A stretch of DNA of 64,000 bases. Origin: Metallyticus violacea (taxonomy: Eukaryota; Arthropoda; Insecta; Mantodea; Metallyticidae). Position numbers and translations under genes: made by a program. The notes beneath the pieces are model-generated. The model did not search any database. It was given only the letters and a program-made list of their open reading frames with translations, and had not been told where the DNA came from. Of the stretch, positions 24,607-36,542 are shown piece after piece (the first letter of the stretch is position 1; each line of letters starts with the position of its first letter). The DNA lies in contig JAUJEO010000019.1 in NCBI GenBank assembly GCA_030762175.1, forward strand, positions 2,176,001-2,240,000, written 5' to 3'.

Positions 24607-27600
24607 AGTATAATGAAAGAGAACCAGTAATCTTAAATAAGAACGGAAAAAAAGTGTTTCTAACGAAGTTTCCAAACTTCGAAAAAAATTTTTTTTCTTT
24701 TCGAGATTCTTTGCGCATAATATGCTTGTCTAAGGCTATCAAACTAGTATAATGAAAGAGAACAAGTTATCTCAAATAAGAATGGAAAAAAAGTGATTCC
24801 TAGGAAGTTTCCAAACTTCGAAAAAAAATTTTTTTCTTTTCGAGATTCTTTGCGCATAATATGCTTGTCTAAGGCTAACAAACTAGTATAATGAAAGAGA
24901 ACAAGTTATCTTAAATAAGAACGGAAAAAAAGTGATTCTAACGAAGTTTCCAAACTTCGAAAAAAAATTTTTTTCTTTTCGAGATTCTTTGCGCATTATA
25001 TGCTTGTCTAAGGCTATCAAACTAGTATAATGAAAGAGAACAAGTTATCTCAAATAAGAATGGAAAAAAAGTGATTCTAAGGAAGTTTCCAAACTTCGAA
25101 AAAAAATTTTTTTCTTTTCGAGATTCTTTGCGCATAATATGCTTGTCTGAGGCTATCAAACTAGTATAATGAAAGAGAACCAGTTATCTCAAATAAGAAC
25201 GGAAAAAAAGTGATTCTAACGAAGTTTCCTAACTTCGAAATAAAATTTTAATCTTTTCGAGATTCTTTGCGCAATATATTATTGTCTGAGGCTATCAAAC
25301 TAGTATAATGAAAGAGAACCAGTAATCTTAAATAAGAATGGAAAAAAAGTGATTCTAAGGAAGTTTCCAAACTTCGAAAAAAAATTCTTTTCTTTTCCAG
25401 ATTATTTGCGCATAATATGCTTGTCTGAGGCTATCAAACTAGTATAATGAAAGAGAACCAGTTATCTCAAATAAGAACGGAAAAAAAGTGATTCTAACGA
25501 GGTTTCCAATCTTCGAAAAAAAATTTTTTTCTTTTCTAGATTCTTTGCGCATAATATGCTTTTCTGAGGCTATCAAACTAGTATAATGAAAGAGAACCAG
25601 TTATCTCAAATAAGAACGGAAAAAATGTGATTCTAACGAAGTTTCCAAACTTCGAAAAAAAATTTTTTTCTTTTCGAGAATATTTGCGCATAATATGCTT
25701 GTCTGAGGCTATCAAACTAGTATAATGAAAGAGAACCAGTAATCTGAAATAAGAACGGAAAAAAAGTGATTATAACGAAATTTCCAAACTTCGAAAAAAA
25801 ATTTTTTTCTTTTCGAGATTCTTTGCGCATAATATGCTTGTCTAAGGCTATCAAACTAGTATAATGAAAGAGAACAAGTTATCTTAAATAAGAACGGAAA
25901 AAAAGTGATTCTAACGAAGTTTCCAAACTTCTTAAAAAAAATTTTTTTCTTTTCGAGATTCTTTGCGCATAATATGCTTGTCTAAGGCTATCAAACAAGT
26001 ATAATGAAAGAGAACAAGTTATCTCAAATAAGAACGGAAAAAAAGTGATTCTAACGAGGTTTCCAATCTTCGAAAAAAAAATTTTTTCTTTTCTAGATTC
26101 TTTGCGTATAATATGCTTTTCTGAGACTATCAAACTAGTATAATGAAAGAGAACCAGTTATCTCAAATAAGAACGGAAAAAAAGTGATTCTAACGAAGTT
26201 TCCAAACTTCGAAAAAAATTTTTTTTCTTTTCGAGATTCTTTGCGCATAATATGCTTGTCTAAGGCTATCAAACTAGTATAATGAAAGAGAACAAGTTAT
26301 CTCAAATAAGAACGGAAAAAAAGTGATTCTAACGAAGTTTCCAAACTTCGAAAAAAAATTTTTTTCTTTTCGAGATTCTTTGCGCATAATATGCTTGTCT
26401 GAGGCTATCAAACTAGTATAATGAAAGAGAACCAGTAATCTTAAATAAGAACGGAAAAAAAGTGTTTCTAACGAAGTTTCTAAACTTCGAAAAAAAATTT
26501 TTTTCTTTTCGAGATTCTTTGCGCATAATATGCTTGTCTAAGGCTATCAAACTAGTATAATGAAAGAGAACAAGTTATCTCAAATAAGAATGGAAAAAAA
26601 GTGATTACTAGGAAGTTTCCAAACTTCGAAAAAAAATTTTTTTCTTTTCGAGATTCTTTGCGCATAATATGCTTGTCTAAGGCTATCAAACTAGTATAAT
26701 GAAAGAGAACAAGTTATCTTAAATAAGAACGGAAAAAAAGTGATTCTAACGAAGTTTCCAAACTTCGAAAAAAAATTTCTTTCTTTTCGAGATTCTTTGC
26801 GCATAATATGCTTGTCTAAGGCTATCAAACTAGTATAATGAAAGAGAACAAGTTATCTCAAATAAGAATGGAAAAAAAGTGATTCTAAGGAAGTTTCCAA
26901 ACTTCGAAAAAAAATTTTTTTCTTTTCGAGATTCTTTGCGCATAATATGCTTGTCTGAGGCTATCAAACTAGTATAATGAAAGAGAACCAGTTATCTCAA
27001 ATAAGAACGGAAAAAAAGTGATTCTAACGAAGTTTCCAAACTTCGAAATAAAATTTTAATCTTTTCGAGATTCTTTGCGCAAAATATGCTTGTCTGAGGC
27101 TATCAAACTAGTATAATGAAAGAGAACCAGTAATCTTAAATAAGAACGGAAAAAAAGTGATTCTAACGAAGTTTCCTAACTTCGAAAAAAAAATTTTTTC
27201 TTTTCGAGATTCTTTGCGCATAATATGCTTGTCTAAGGCTATCAAACTAGTATAATGAAAGAGAACAAGTTATCTCAAATAAAAACGGAAAAAAAGTGAT
27301 TCTAACGAAGTTTCCAAACTTCGAAAAAAAAATTTTTTCTTTTCGAGATTCTTTGCGCATAATATGCTTGTCTGAGGCTATCAAACTAGTATAATGAAAG
27401 AGAACCAGTAATCTTAAATAAGAACGGAAAAAAAGTGATTATAACGAAGTTTCCAAACTTCGAAAAAAAATTTTTTCTTTTCGAGATTCTTTGCGCATAA
27501 TATGCTTGTCTAAGGCTATCAAACAAGTATAATGAAAGAGAACAAGTTATCTCAAATAAGAATGGAAAAAAAGTGATTCTAAGGAAGTTTCCAAACTTCG

Positions 27601-29857
27601 AAAAAAAATTTTTTTCTTTTCGATATTCTTTGCGCATAATATGCTTGTCTAAGGCTATCAAACTAGTATAATGAAAGAGAACAAGTTATCTTAAATAAGA
27701 ACGGAAAAAAAGTGATTCTAACGAAGTTTCCAAACTACGAAAAAAATTTTTTTTCTTTTCGAGATTCTTTGCGCATAATATGCTTGTCTAAAGCTATCAA
27801 ACTAGTATAATGAAAGAGAACAAGTTATCTCAAATAAGAATGGAAAAAAAGTGATTCTAAGGAAGTTTCCAAACTTCGAAAAAAAATTTTTTTCTTTTCG
27901 AGATTCTTTGCGCATAATTTGCTTGTCTGAGGCTATCAAACTAGTATAATGAAAGAGAACCAGTTATCTCAAATAAGAACGGAAAAAAAGTGATTCTAAC
28001 GAAGTTTCCAAACTTCGAAATAAAATTTTAATCTTTTCGAGATTCTTTGCGCAAAATATGCTTGTCTGAGGCTATCAAACTAGTATAATGAAAGAGAACC
28101 AGTTATCTCAAATAAGAACGGAAAAAAAGTGATTCTAACGAGGTTTCCAATCTTCGAAAAAAAATTTTTTTCTTTTCTAGATTCTTTGCGCATAATATGC
28201 TTTTCTGAGACTATCAAAATAGTATAATTAAAGAGAACCAGTTATCTCAAATAAGAACGGAAAAAAAGTGATTCTAAGGAAGTTTCCAAACTTCGAAAAA
28301 AAATTTTTTTCTTTTCCAGATTCTTTGCGCATAATATGCTTGTCTGAGGCTATCAAACTAGTATAATGAAAGAGAACCAGTTATCTCAAATAAGAACGGA
28401 AAAAAAGTGATTCTAACGAAGTTTCCAAACTTCGAAAAAAATTTTTTTTCTTTTCGAGATTCTTTGCGCATAATATGCTTGTCTCAGGCTATCAAACTAG
28501 TATAATGAAAGAGAACAAGTTATCTCAAATAAGAACGGAAAAAAAGTGATTCTAACGAAGTTTCCAAACTTCGAAAAAAATTTTTTTTCTTTTCGAGATT
28601 CTTTGCGCATAATATGCTTGTCTGAGGCTATCAAACTAGTATAATGAAAGAGAACCAGTAATCTGAAATAAGAACGGAAAAAAAGTGATTATAACGAAAT
28701 TTCCAAACTTCGAAAAAAAATTTTTTTCTTTTCGAGATTCTTTGCGCATAATATGCTTGTCTAAGGCTATCAAACTAGTATAATGAAAGAGAACAAGTTA
28801 TCTTAAATAAGAACGGAAAAAAAGTGATTCTAACGAAGTTTCCAAACTTCTTAAAAAAAATTTTTTTCTTTTCGAGATTCTTTGCGCATAATATGCTTGT
28901 CTAAGGCTATCAAACTAGAATAATGAAAGAGAAGAAGTTATCTCAAATAAGAATGGAAAAAAAGTGATTCTAAGGAAGTTTCCAAACTTCGAAAAAAATT
29001 TTTTTTCTTTTCCAGATTATTTGCGCATAATATGCTTGTCTGAGGCTATCAAACTAGTATAATGAAAGAGAACCAGTTATCTCAAATAAGAAAGGAAAAA
29101 AAGTGATTCTAACGAGGTTTCCAATCTTCGAAAAAAAATTTTTTTCTTTTCTAGATTCTTTGCGCATAATATGCTTTTCTGAGGCTATCAAACTAGTATA
29201 ATGAAAGACAACCAGTTATCTCAAATAAGAACGGAAAAAAAGTGATTCTAACGAAGTTTCCAAACTTCGAAAAAAAATTTATTTCTTTTCGAGAATATTT
29301 GCGCATAATATGCTTGTCTAAGGCTATCAAACTAGTATAATGAAAGAGAACAAGTTATCTCAAATAAGAATGGAAAAAAAGTGATTCTAAGGAAGTTTCC
29401 AAACTTCGAAAAAAAATTTTTTTCTTTTCGAGATTCTTTGCGCATAATATGCTTGTCTGAAGCTATCAAACTTGTATAATGAAAGAGAACCAGTTATCTC
29501 AAATAAGAACGGAAAAAAAGTGATTCTAACGAAGTTTCCAAACTTCGAAATAAAATTTTAAACTTTTCGAGATTCTTTGCGCAAAATATGCTTGTCTGAG
29601 GCTATCAAACTAGTATAATGAAAGAGAACCAGTAATCTTAAATAAGAACGGAAAAAAGTGATTCTAACGAAGTTTCCAAACTTCGAAAAAAAAATTTTTT
29701 CTTTTCGAGATTCTTTGCGCATAATATGCTTGTCTGAGGCTATCAAACTAGTATAATGAAAGAGAACCAGTTATCTCAGATAAGAATGGAAAAAAAGTGA
29801 TTCTAACGAAGTTTCCAAACTTCGAAAAAAAATTTTTTTCTTTTCGAGATTCTTTGC

Positions 29858-29869
29858 GCATACCTATGC
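29858..29869 (+). repeat. GCATACCTATGC marker, copy 6
   Basis: 6,523 bp after copy 5; same form, one base closer because of the single-base loss near 29655. Confidence 0.9.
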
Positions 29870-31113
29870 TTTTCTGAGGCTATCAAACTAGTATAATGAA
29901 AGAGAACCAGTTATCTCAAATAAGAACGGAAAAAAAGTGATTCCAACGAAGTTTCCAAACTTCGAAAAAAAAATTTTTTCTTTTAGAGATTCTTTGCGCA
30001 TAATATGCTTTTCTGAGGCTATCAAAATAGTATAATGAAAGAGAACCAGTTATCTCAAATAAGAACGGAAAAAAAGTGATTCTAACGAAGTTTCCAAACT
30101 TCGAAATAAAATTTTTTTCTTTTCGAGATTCTTTGCGCATAATATGCTTGTCTGAGGCTATCAAACTAGTATAATGAAAGAGAACGAGTAATCTTAAATA
30201 AGAACGGAAAAAAAGTGATTCTAACGAAGTTTCCAAACTTCGAAAAAAAATTTTTTTCTTTTCGAGATTCTTTGCACATAATATGCTTGTCTAAGGCTAT
30301 CAAACTAGTATAATTAAAGAGAACAAGTTATCTCAAATTAGAACGGAAAAAAAGTGATTCTAACGAAGTTTCCAAACTTCGAAAAAAAATTTTTTTCTTT
30401 TCGAGATTCTTTGCGCATAATATGCTTGTCTGAGGCTATCAAACTAGTATAATGAAAGAGAACCAGTAATCTTAAATAAGAACGGAAAAAAAGTGATTCT
30501 AAGGAAGTTTCCAAACTTCGAAAAAAAATTTTTTTCTTTTCGAGATTCTTTGCGCATAATATGCTTGTCTAAGGCTATCAAACTAGTATAATGAAAGAGA
30601 ACAAGTTATCTCAAATAAGAATGTAAAAAAAGTGATTCTAAGGAAGTTTCCAAACTTCGAAAAAAAATTTTTTTCTTTTCGAGATTCTTTGCGCATAATA
30701 TGCTTGTCTGAGGCTATCAAACTAGTATAATGAAAGAGAACCAGTTATCTCAAATAAGAACGGAAAAAAAGTGATTCTAACGAGGTTTCCAATCTTCGAA
30801 AAAAAATTTTTTTCTTTTCTAGATTCTTTGCGTATAATATGCTTTTCTGAGACTATCAAACTAGTATAATGAAAGAGAACCAGTTATCTCAAATAAGAAC
30901 GGAAAAAAAGTGATTCTAACGAAGTTTCCAAACTTCGAAAAAAATTTTTTTTCTTTTCGAGATTCTTTGCGCATAATATGCTTGTCTAAGGCTATCAAAC
31001 TAGTATAATGAAAGAGAACAAGTTATCTCAAATAAGAACGGAAAAAAAGTGATTCTAACGAAGTTTCCAAACTTCGAAAAAAAATTTTTTTCTTTTCGAG
31101 ATTCTTTGCGCAT

Positions 31114-31129
31114 AATATGCTATCAAACT
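31114..31129 (+). other. 11-bp microdeletion, duplicated copy
   Basis: The same ATATGCTATC junction as at 24591, displaced by 6,523 bp. Its presence in both copies is one of the clearest shared private markers of the 6.5-kb duplication. Confidence 0.9.
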
Positions 31130-31253
31130 AGTATAATGAAAGAGAACCAGTAATCTTAAATAAGAACGGAAAAAAAGTGTTTCTAACGAAGTTTCCAAAC
31201 TTCGAAAAAAATTTTTTTTCTTTTCGAGATTCTTTGCGCATAATATGCTTGTC

Positions 31254-31321
31254 TAAGGCTATCAAACTAGTATAATGAAAGAGAACAAGTTATCTCAAAT
31301 AAGAATGGAAAAAAAGTGATT
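31254..31321 (+). other. Junction of a two-monomer (278 bp) deletion
   Basis: To the left the sequence matches 24.73 kb at a spacing of 6,523 bp; to the right it matches 25.08 kb at a spacing of 6,245 bp. The difference of 278 bp is exactly two monomers. The junction lies in sequence common to both parents, up to GTGATT; right of it the TAAGG of the downstream parent appears instead of CCTAGG. Confidence 0.8.
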
Positions 31322-32829
31322 CTAAGGAAGTTTCCAAACTTCGAAAAAAAATTTTTTTCTTTTCGAGATTCTTTGCGCATAATATGCTTGTCTGAGGCTA
31401 TCAAACTAGTATAATGAAAGAGAACCAGTTATCTCAAATAAGAACGGAAAAAAAGTGATTCTAACGAAGTTTCCTAACTTCGAAATAAAATTTTAATCTT
31501 TTCGAGATTCTTTGCGCAATATATTATTGTCTGAGGCTATCAAACTAGTATAATGAAAGAGAACCGGTAATCTTAAATAAGAATGGAAAAAAAGTGATTC
31601 TAAGGAAGTTTCCAAACTTCGAAAAAAAATTCTTTTCTTTTCCAGATTATTTGCGCATAATATGCTTGTCTGAGGCTATCAAACTAGTATAATGAAAGAG
31701 AACCAGTTATCTCAAATAAGAACGGAAAAAAAGTGATTCTAACGAGGTTTCCAATCTTCGAAAAAAAATTTTTTTCTTTTCTAGATTCTTTGCGCATAAT
31801 ATGCTTTTCTGAGGCTATCAAACTAGTATAATGAAAGAGAACCAGTTATCTCAAATAAGAACGGAAAAAAAGTGATTCTAACGAAGTTTCCAAACTTCGA
31901 AAAAAAATTTTTTTCTTTTCGAGAATATTTGCGCATAATATGCTTGTCTAAGGCTATCAAACTAGTATATATGAAAGAAAACAAGTGATCTCAAATAAGA
32001 ACGGAAAAAAAGTGATTCTAACGAAGTTTCCAAACTTCGAAAAAAAAATTTTTTCTTTTCGAGATTCTTTGCGCATAATAAGCTTGTCTAAGGCTATCAA
32101 ACTAGTATAATGAAAGAGAACCAGTAATCTTAAATAAGAACGGAAAAAAAGTGATTATAACGAAGTTTCCAAACTTCGAAAAAAAATTTTTTTCTTTTCG
32201 AGATTCTTTGCGCATAATATGCTTGTCTAAGGCTATCAAACAAGTATAATGAAAGAGAACAAGTTATCTCAAATAAGAATGGAAAAAAAGTGATTCTAAG
32301 GAAATTTCCAAACTTCGAAAAAAAATTTTTTTCTTTTCGAGATTCTTTGCGCATAATATGCTTGTCTGAGGCTATCAAACTAGTATAATGAAAGAGAACC
32401 AGTTATCTCAAATAAGAACGGAAAAAAAGTGATTCTAACGAAGTTTCCAAACTTCGAAAAAAATTTTTTCTTTTCGAGATTCTTTGCGCATAATATGCTT
32501 GTCTAAAGCTATCAAACAAGTATAATGAAAGAGAACAAGTTATCTCAAATAAGAATGGAAAAAAAGTGATTCTAAGGAAGTTTCCAAACTTCGAAAAAAA
32601 TTTTTTTTCTTTTCGAGATTCTTTGCGCATAATATGCTTGTCTGAGGCTATCAAACTAGTATAATGAAAGAGAACCAGTTATCTCAAATAAGAACGGAAA
32701 AAAAGTGATTCTAACGAAGTTTCCAAACTTCGAAAAAAAATTTTTTTCTTTTCGAGATTCTTTGCGCATAATATGCTTGTCTAAGGCTATCAAACAAGTA
32801 TAATGAAAGAGAACAAGTTATCTCAAATA

Positions 32830-32935
32830 AGAATGGAAAAAAGTGATTCTAAGGAAGTTTCCAAACTTCGAAAAAAAATTTTTTTCTTTTCTAGATTCTT
32901 TGCGCATAATATGCTTTTCTAAGACTATCAAAATA
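32830..32935 (+). repeat. Chimeric monomer (AATGG / CTAG classes)
   Basis: The left half is the AATGG / TAAGG class with a six-A tract; the right half, from CTTTTCTAGATTC to GCTTTTCTAAGACTATCAAAATAG, belongs to the monomer that normally follows it, as seen in two separate monomers at 37.81-38.06 kb. One monomer has been lost by exchange within the A/T tract. An identical chimera is at 36438. Confidence 0.75.
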
Positions 32936-35900
32936 GTATAATGAAAGAGAACCAGTTATCTCAAATAAGAACGGAAAAAAAGTGATTCTAACGAAGTTTC
33001 CAAACTTGGAAAAAAAATTTTTTTCTTTTCGAGATTCTTTGCGCATAATATGCTTGTCTAAGGCTATCAAACTACTATAATGAAAGAGAACAAGTTATCT
33101 CAAATAAGAACGGAAAAAAAGGGATTCTAACGAAGTTTCCAAACTTAGAAAAAAAATTTTTTTCTTTTCGATATTCTTTGCGCATAATATGCTTGTCTGA
33201 GGCTATCAAACTAGTATAATGAAAGAGAACCAGTTATCTCAGATAAGAACGGAAAAAAAGTGATTCTAACGAAGTTTCCAAACTTCGAAAAAAAATTTTT
33301 TTCTTTTCGAGATTCTTTGCGCATAATATGCTTGTCTAAGGCTATCAAACAAGTATAATGAAAGAGAACAAGTTATCTCAAATAAGAACGGAAACAAGTG
33401 ATTCTAACGAAGTTTCCAAACTTCGAAATAAAATTTTAATCTTTTCGAGATTCTTTGCGCAAAATATGCTTGTCTGAGGCTATCAAACTAGTATAATGAA
33501 AGAGAACCAGTAATCTTAAATAAGAACGGAAAAAAAGAGATTCTAACGAAGTTTCTTAACTTCGAAAAAAAAATTTTTTCTTTTCGAGATTCTTTGCGCA
33601 TAATATGCTTGTCTAAGGCTATCAAACTAGTATAATGAAAGAGAACAAGTTATCTCAAATAAGAATGGAAAAAAAGTGATTCTAAGGAAATTTCCAAACT
33701 TCGAAAAAAAATTTTTTTCTTTTCGAGATTCTTTGCGCATAATATGCTTGTCTGAGGCTATCAAACTAGTATAATGAAAGAGAACCAGTTATCTCAAATA
33801 AGAACGGAAAAAAAGTGATTCTAACGAAGTTTCCAAACTTCGAAAAAAATTTTTTCTTTTCGAGATTCTTTGCGCATAATATGCTTGTCTAAAGCTATCA
33901 AACAAGTATAATGAAAGAGAACAAGTTATCTCAAATAAGAATGGAAAAAAAGTGATTCTAAGGAAGTTTCCAAACTTCGAAAAAAAATTTTTTTCTTTTC
34001 GAGATTCTTTGCGCATAATATGCTTGTCTAAGGCTATCAAACTAGTATAATGAAAGAGAACAAGTTATCTTAAATAAGAACGGAAAAAAAGTGATTCTAA
34101 CGAAGTTTCCAAACTTCGAAAAAAAATTTTTTTCTTTTCGAGATTCTTTGCGCATAATATGCTTGTCTAAGGCTATCAAACTAGTATAATGAAAGAGAAC
34201 AAGTTATCTCAAATAAGAATGGAAAAAAAGTGATTCTAAGGAAGTTTCCAAACTTCGAAAAAAAATTTTTTTCTTTTCGAGATTCTTTGCGCATAATATG
34301 CTTGTCTGAGGCTATCAAACTAGTATAATGAAAGAGAACCAGTTATCTCAAATAAGAACGGAAAAAAAGTGATTCTAACGAAGTTTCCAAACTTCGAAAT
34401 AAAATTTTAATCTTTTCGAGATTCTTTGCGCAAAATATGCTTGTCTGAGGCTATCAAACTAGTATAATGAAAGAGAACCAGTAATCTTAAATAAGAACGG
34501 AAAAAAAGTGATTCTAACGAAGTTTCCTAACTTCGAAAAAAAAATTTTTTCTTTTCGAGATTCTTTGCGGATAATATGCTTGTCTAAGGCTATCAAACTA
34601 GTATAATGAAAGAGAACAAGTTATCTCAAATAAGAACGGAAAAAAAGTGATTCTAACGAAGTTTCCAAACTTCGAAAAAAAATTTTTTTCTTTTCGAGAT
34701 TCTTTGCGCATAATATGCCTGTCTGAGGCTATCAAACTAGTATAATGAAAGAGAACCAGTTATCTCAAATAAGAACGGAAAAAAAGTGATTCTAACGAAG
34801 TTTCCAAACTTCGAAAAAAAATTTTTTTCTTTTCGAGATTCTTTGCGCATAATATGCTTGTCTAAGGCTATCAAACAAGTATAATGAAAGAGAACAAATT
34901 ATCTCAAATAAGAATGGAAAAAAAGTGATTCTAAGGAAATTTCCAAACTTCGAAAAAAAATTTTTTTCTTTTCGAGATTCTTTGCGCATAATATGCTTGT
35001 CTGAGGCTATCAAACTAGTATAATGAAAGAGAACCAGTAATCTTAAATAAGAACGGAAAAAAAGTGATTCTAACGAAGTTTCCAAACTTCGAAAAAAAAA
35101 TTTTTTCTTTTCGAGATTCTTTGCGCATAATATGCTTGTCTAAGGCTATCAAACTAGTATAATGAAAGAGAACAAGTTATCTCAAATAAGAACGGAAAAA
35201 AAGTGATTCTAACGAAGTTTCCAAACTTCGAAAAAAAATTTTTTTCTTTTCGAGATTCTTTGCGCATAATATGCTTGTCTGAGGCTATCAAACTAGTATA
35301 ATGAAAGAGAACCAGTAATCTTAAATAAGAACGGAAAAAAAGTGATTCTAACGAAGTTTCCAAATTTCGAAAAAAAATTTTTTTCTTTTCGAGATTCTTT
35401 GCGCATAATATGCTTGTCTAAGGCTTTCAAACTAGTATAATGAAAGAGAACAAGTTATCTCAAATAAGAATGGAAAAAAAATGATTCTAAGGAAGTTTCC
35501 AAACTTCGAAAAAAAATTTTTTTCTTTTCGAGATTCTTTGCGCATAATATGCTTGTCTGAGGCTATCAAACTAGTATAATGAAAGAGAACCAGTTATCTC
35601 AAATAAGAACGGAAACAAGTGATTCTAACGAAGTTTCCAAACTTCGAAATAAAATTTTAATCTTTTCGAGATTCTTTGCGCAAAATATGCTTGTCTGAGG
35701 CTATCAAACTAGTATAATGAAAGAGAACCAGTAATCTTAAATAAGAACGGAAAAAAAGAGATTCTAACGAAGTTTCTTAACTTCGAAAAAAAAATTTTTT
35801 CTTTTCGAGATTCTTTGCGCATAATATGCTTGTCTAAGGCTATCAAACTAGTATAATGAAAGAGAACAAGTTATCTCAAATAAGAACGGAAAAAAGTGAT

Positions 35901-36437
35901 TCTAACGAAGTTTCCAAACTTCGAAAAAAAAATTTTTTCTTTTCGAGATTCTTTGCGCATAATATGCTTGTCTGAGGCTATCAAACTAGTATAATGAAAG
36001 AGAACCAGTAATCTTAAATAAGAACGGAAAAAAGTGATTATAACGAAGTTTCCAAACTTCGAAATAAAATTTTTTTCTTTTCGAGATTCTTTTCGCATAA
36101 CATGCTTGTCTAAGGCTATCAAACAAGTATAATGAAAGAGAACAAGTTATCTCAAATAAGAATGGAAAAAAAGTGATTCTAAGGAAGTTTCCAAACTTCG
36201 AAAAAAATTTTTTTTCTTTTCGAGATTCTTTGCGCATAATATGCTTGTCTGAGGCTATCAAACTAGTATAATGAAAGAGAACCAGTTATCTCAAATAAGA
36301 ACGGAAAAAAAGTGATTCTAACGAAGTTTCCAAACTTCGAAAAAAAATTTTTTTCTTTTCGAGATTCTTTGCGCATAATATGCTTGTCTAAGGCTATCAA
36401 ACAAGTATAATGAAAGAGAACAAGTTATCTCAAATAA

Positions 36438-36542
36438 GAATGGAAAAAAGTGATTCTAAGGAAGTTTCCAAACTTCGAAAAAAAATTTTTTTCTTTTCTA
36501 GATTCTTTGCGCATAATATGCTTTTCTAAGACTATCAAAATA
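36438..36542 (+). repeat. Chimeric monomer, second copy
   Basis: Same fusion as at 32830, 3,607 bp downstream, with the same six-A tract. The downstream monomers with ACTTGGAAAA, ACTACTATAATG, GGGATTC, ACTTAGAAAA and CGATATTC follow in the same order in both places. Confidence 0.75.

Larger units (their letters stand above)
19159..25682 (+). repeat. 6,524-bp (47-monomer) tandem duplication, copy 1
   Basis: Recurs at 25683 onward. Shared barcodes are ATAACGAAATTTCC, CTTCTTAAAA, AAACTACGAAAA (21211), GTCTAAAGC, GTCTCAGG, AGAATAATGAAAGAGAAG (22392), GAAAGGAAAA (22567), GAAAGACAACC (22680), GTCTGAAGCTATCAAACTTG (22931), the marker at 23335, the GCTATC microdeletion at 24596, and GCGCAATATATTATTG near 25270. 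Two monomers here, with GATTCCTAGG (24797) and GGCTAACAAAC (24873), are absent from copy 2. Confidence 0.88.
25683..31949 (+). repeat. 6,524-bp tandem duplication, copy 2, shortened to about 6.27 kb
   Basis: Follows copy 1 with a spacing of 6,524 bp, then 6,523 bp after a one-base loss near 29655, then 6,245 bp after loss of two monomers near 31.3 kb. Private changes include ATCAAAATAG at 28213, TTTTAAACTTTTC at 29564, CAAATTAGAAC near 30335, CTAAGGAAG near 30500, and ACCGGTAATC at 31563. It has more differences from its partner than the other large pairs. Homology ends where GTCTAAGG (31950) faces GTCTGAGG (25705), which narrows the exchange to 25683-25704. Confidence 0.88.
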
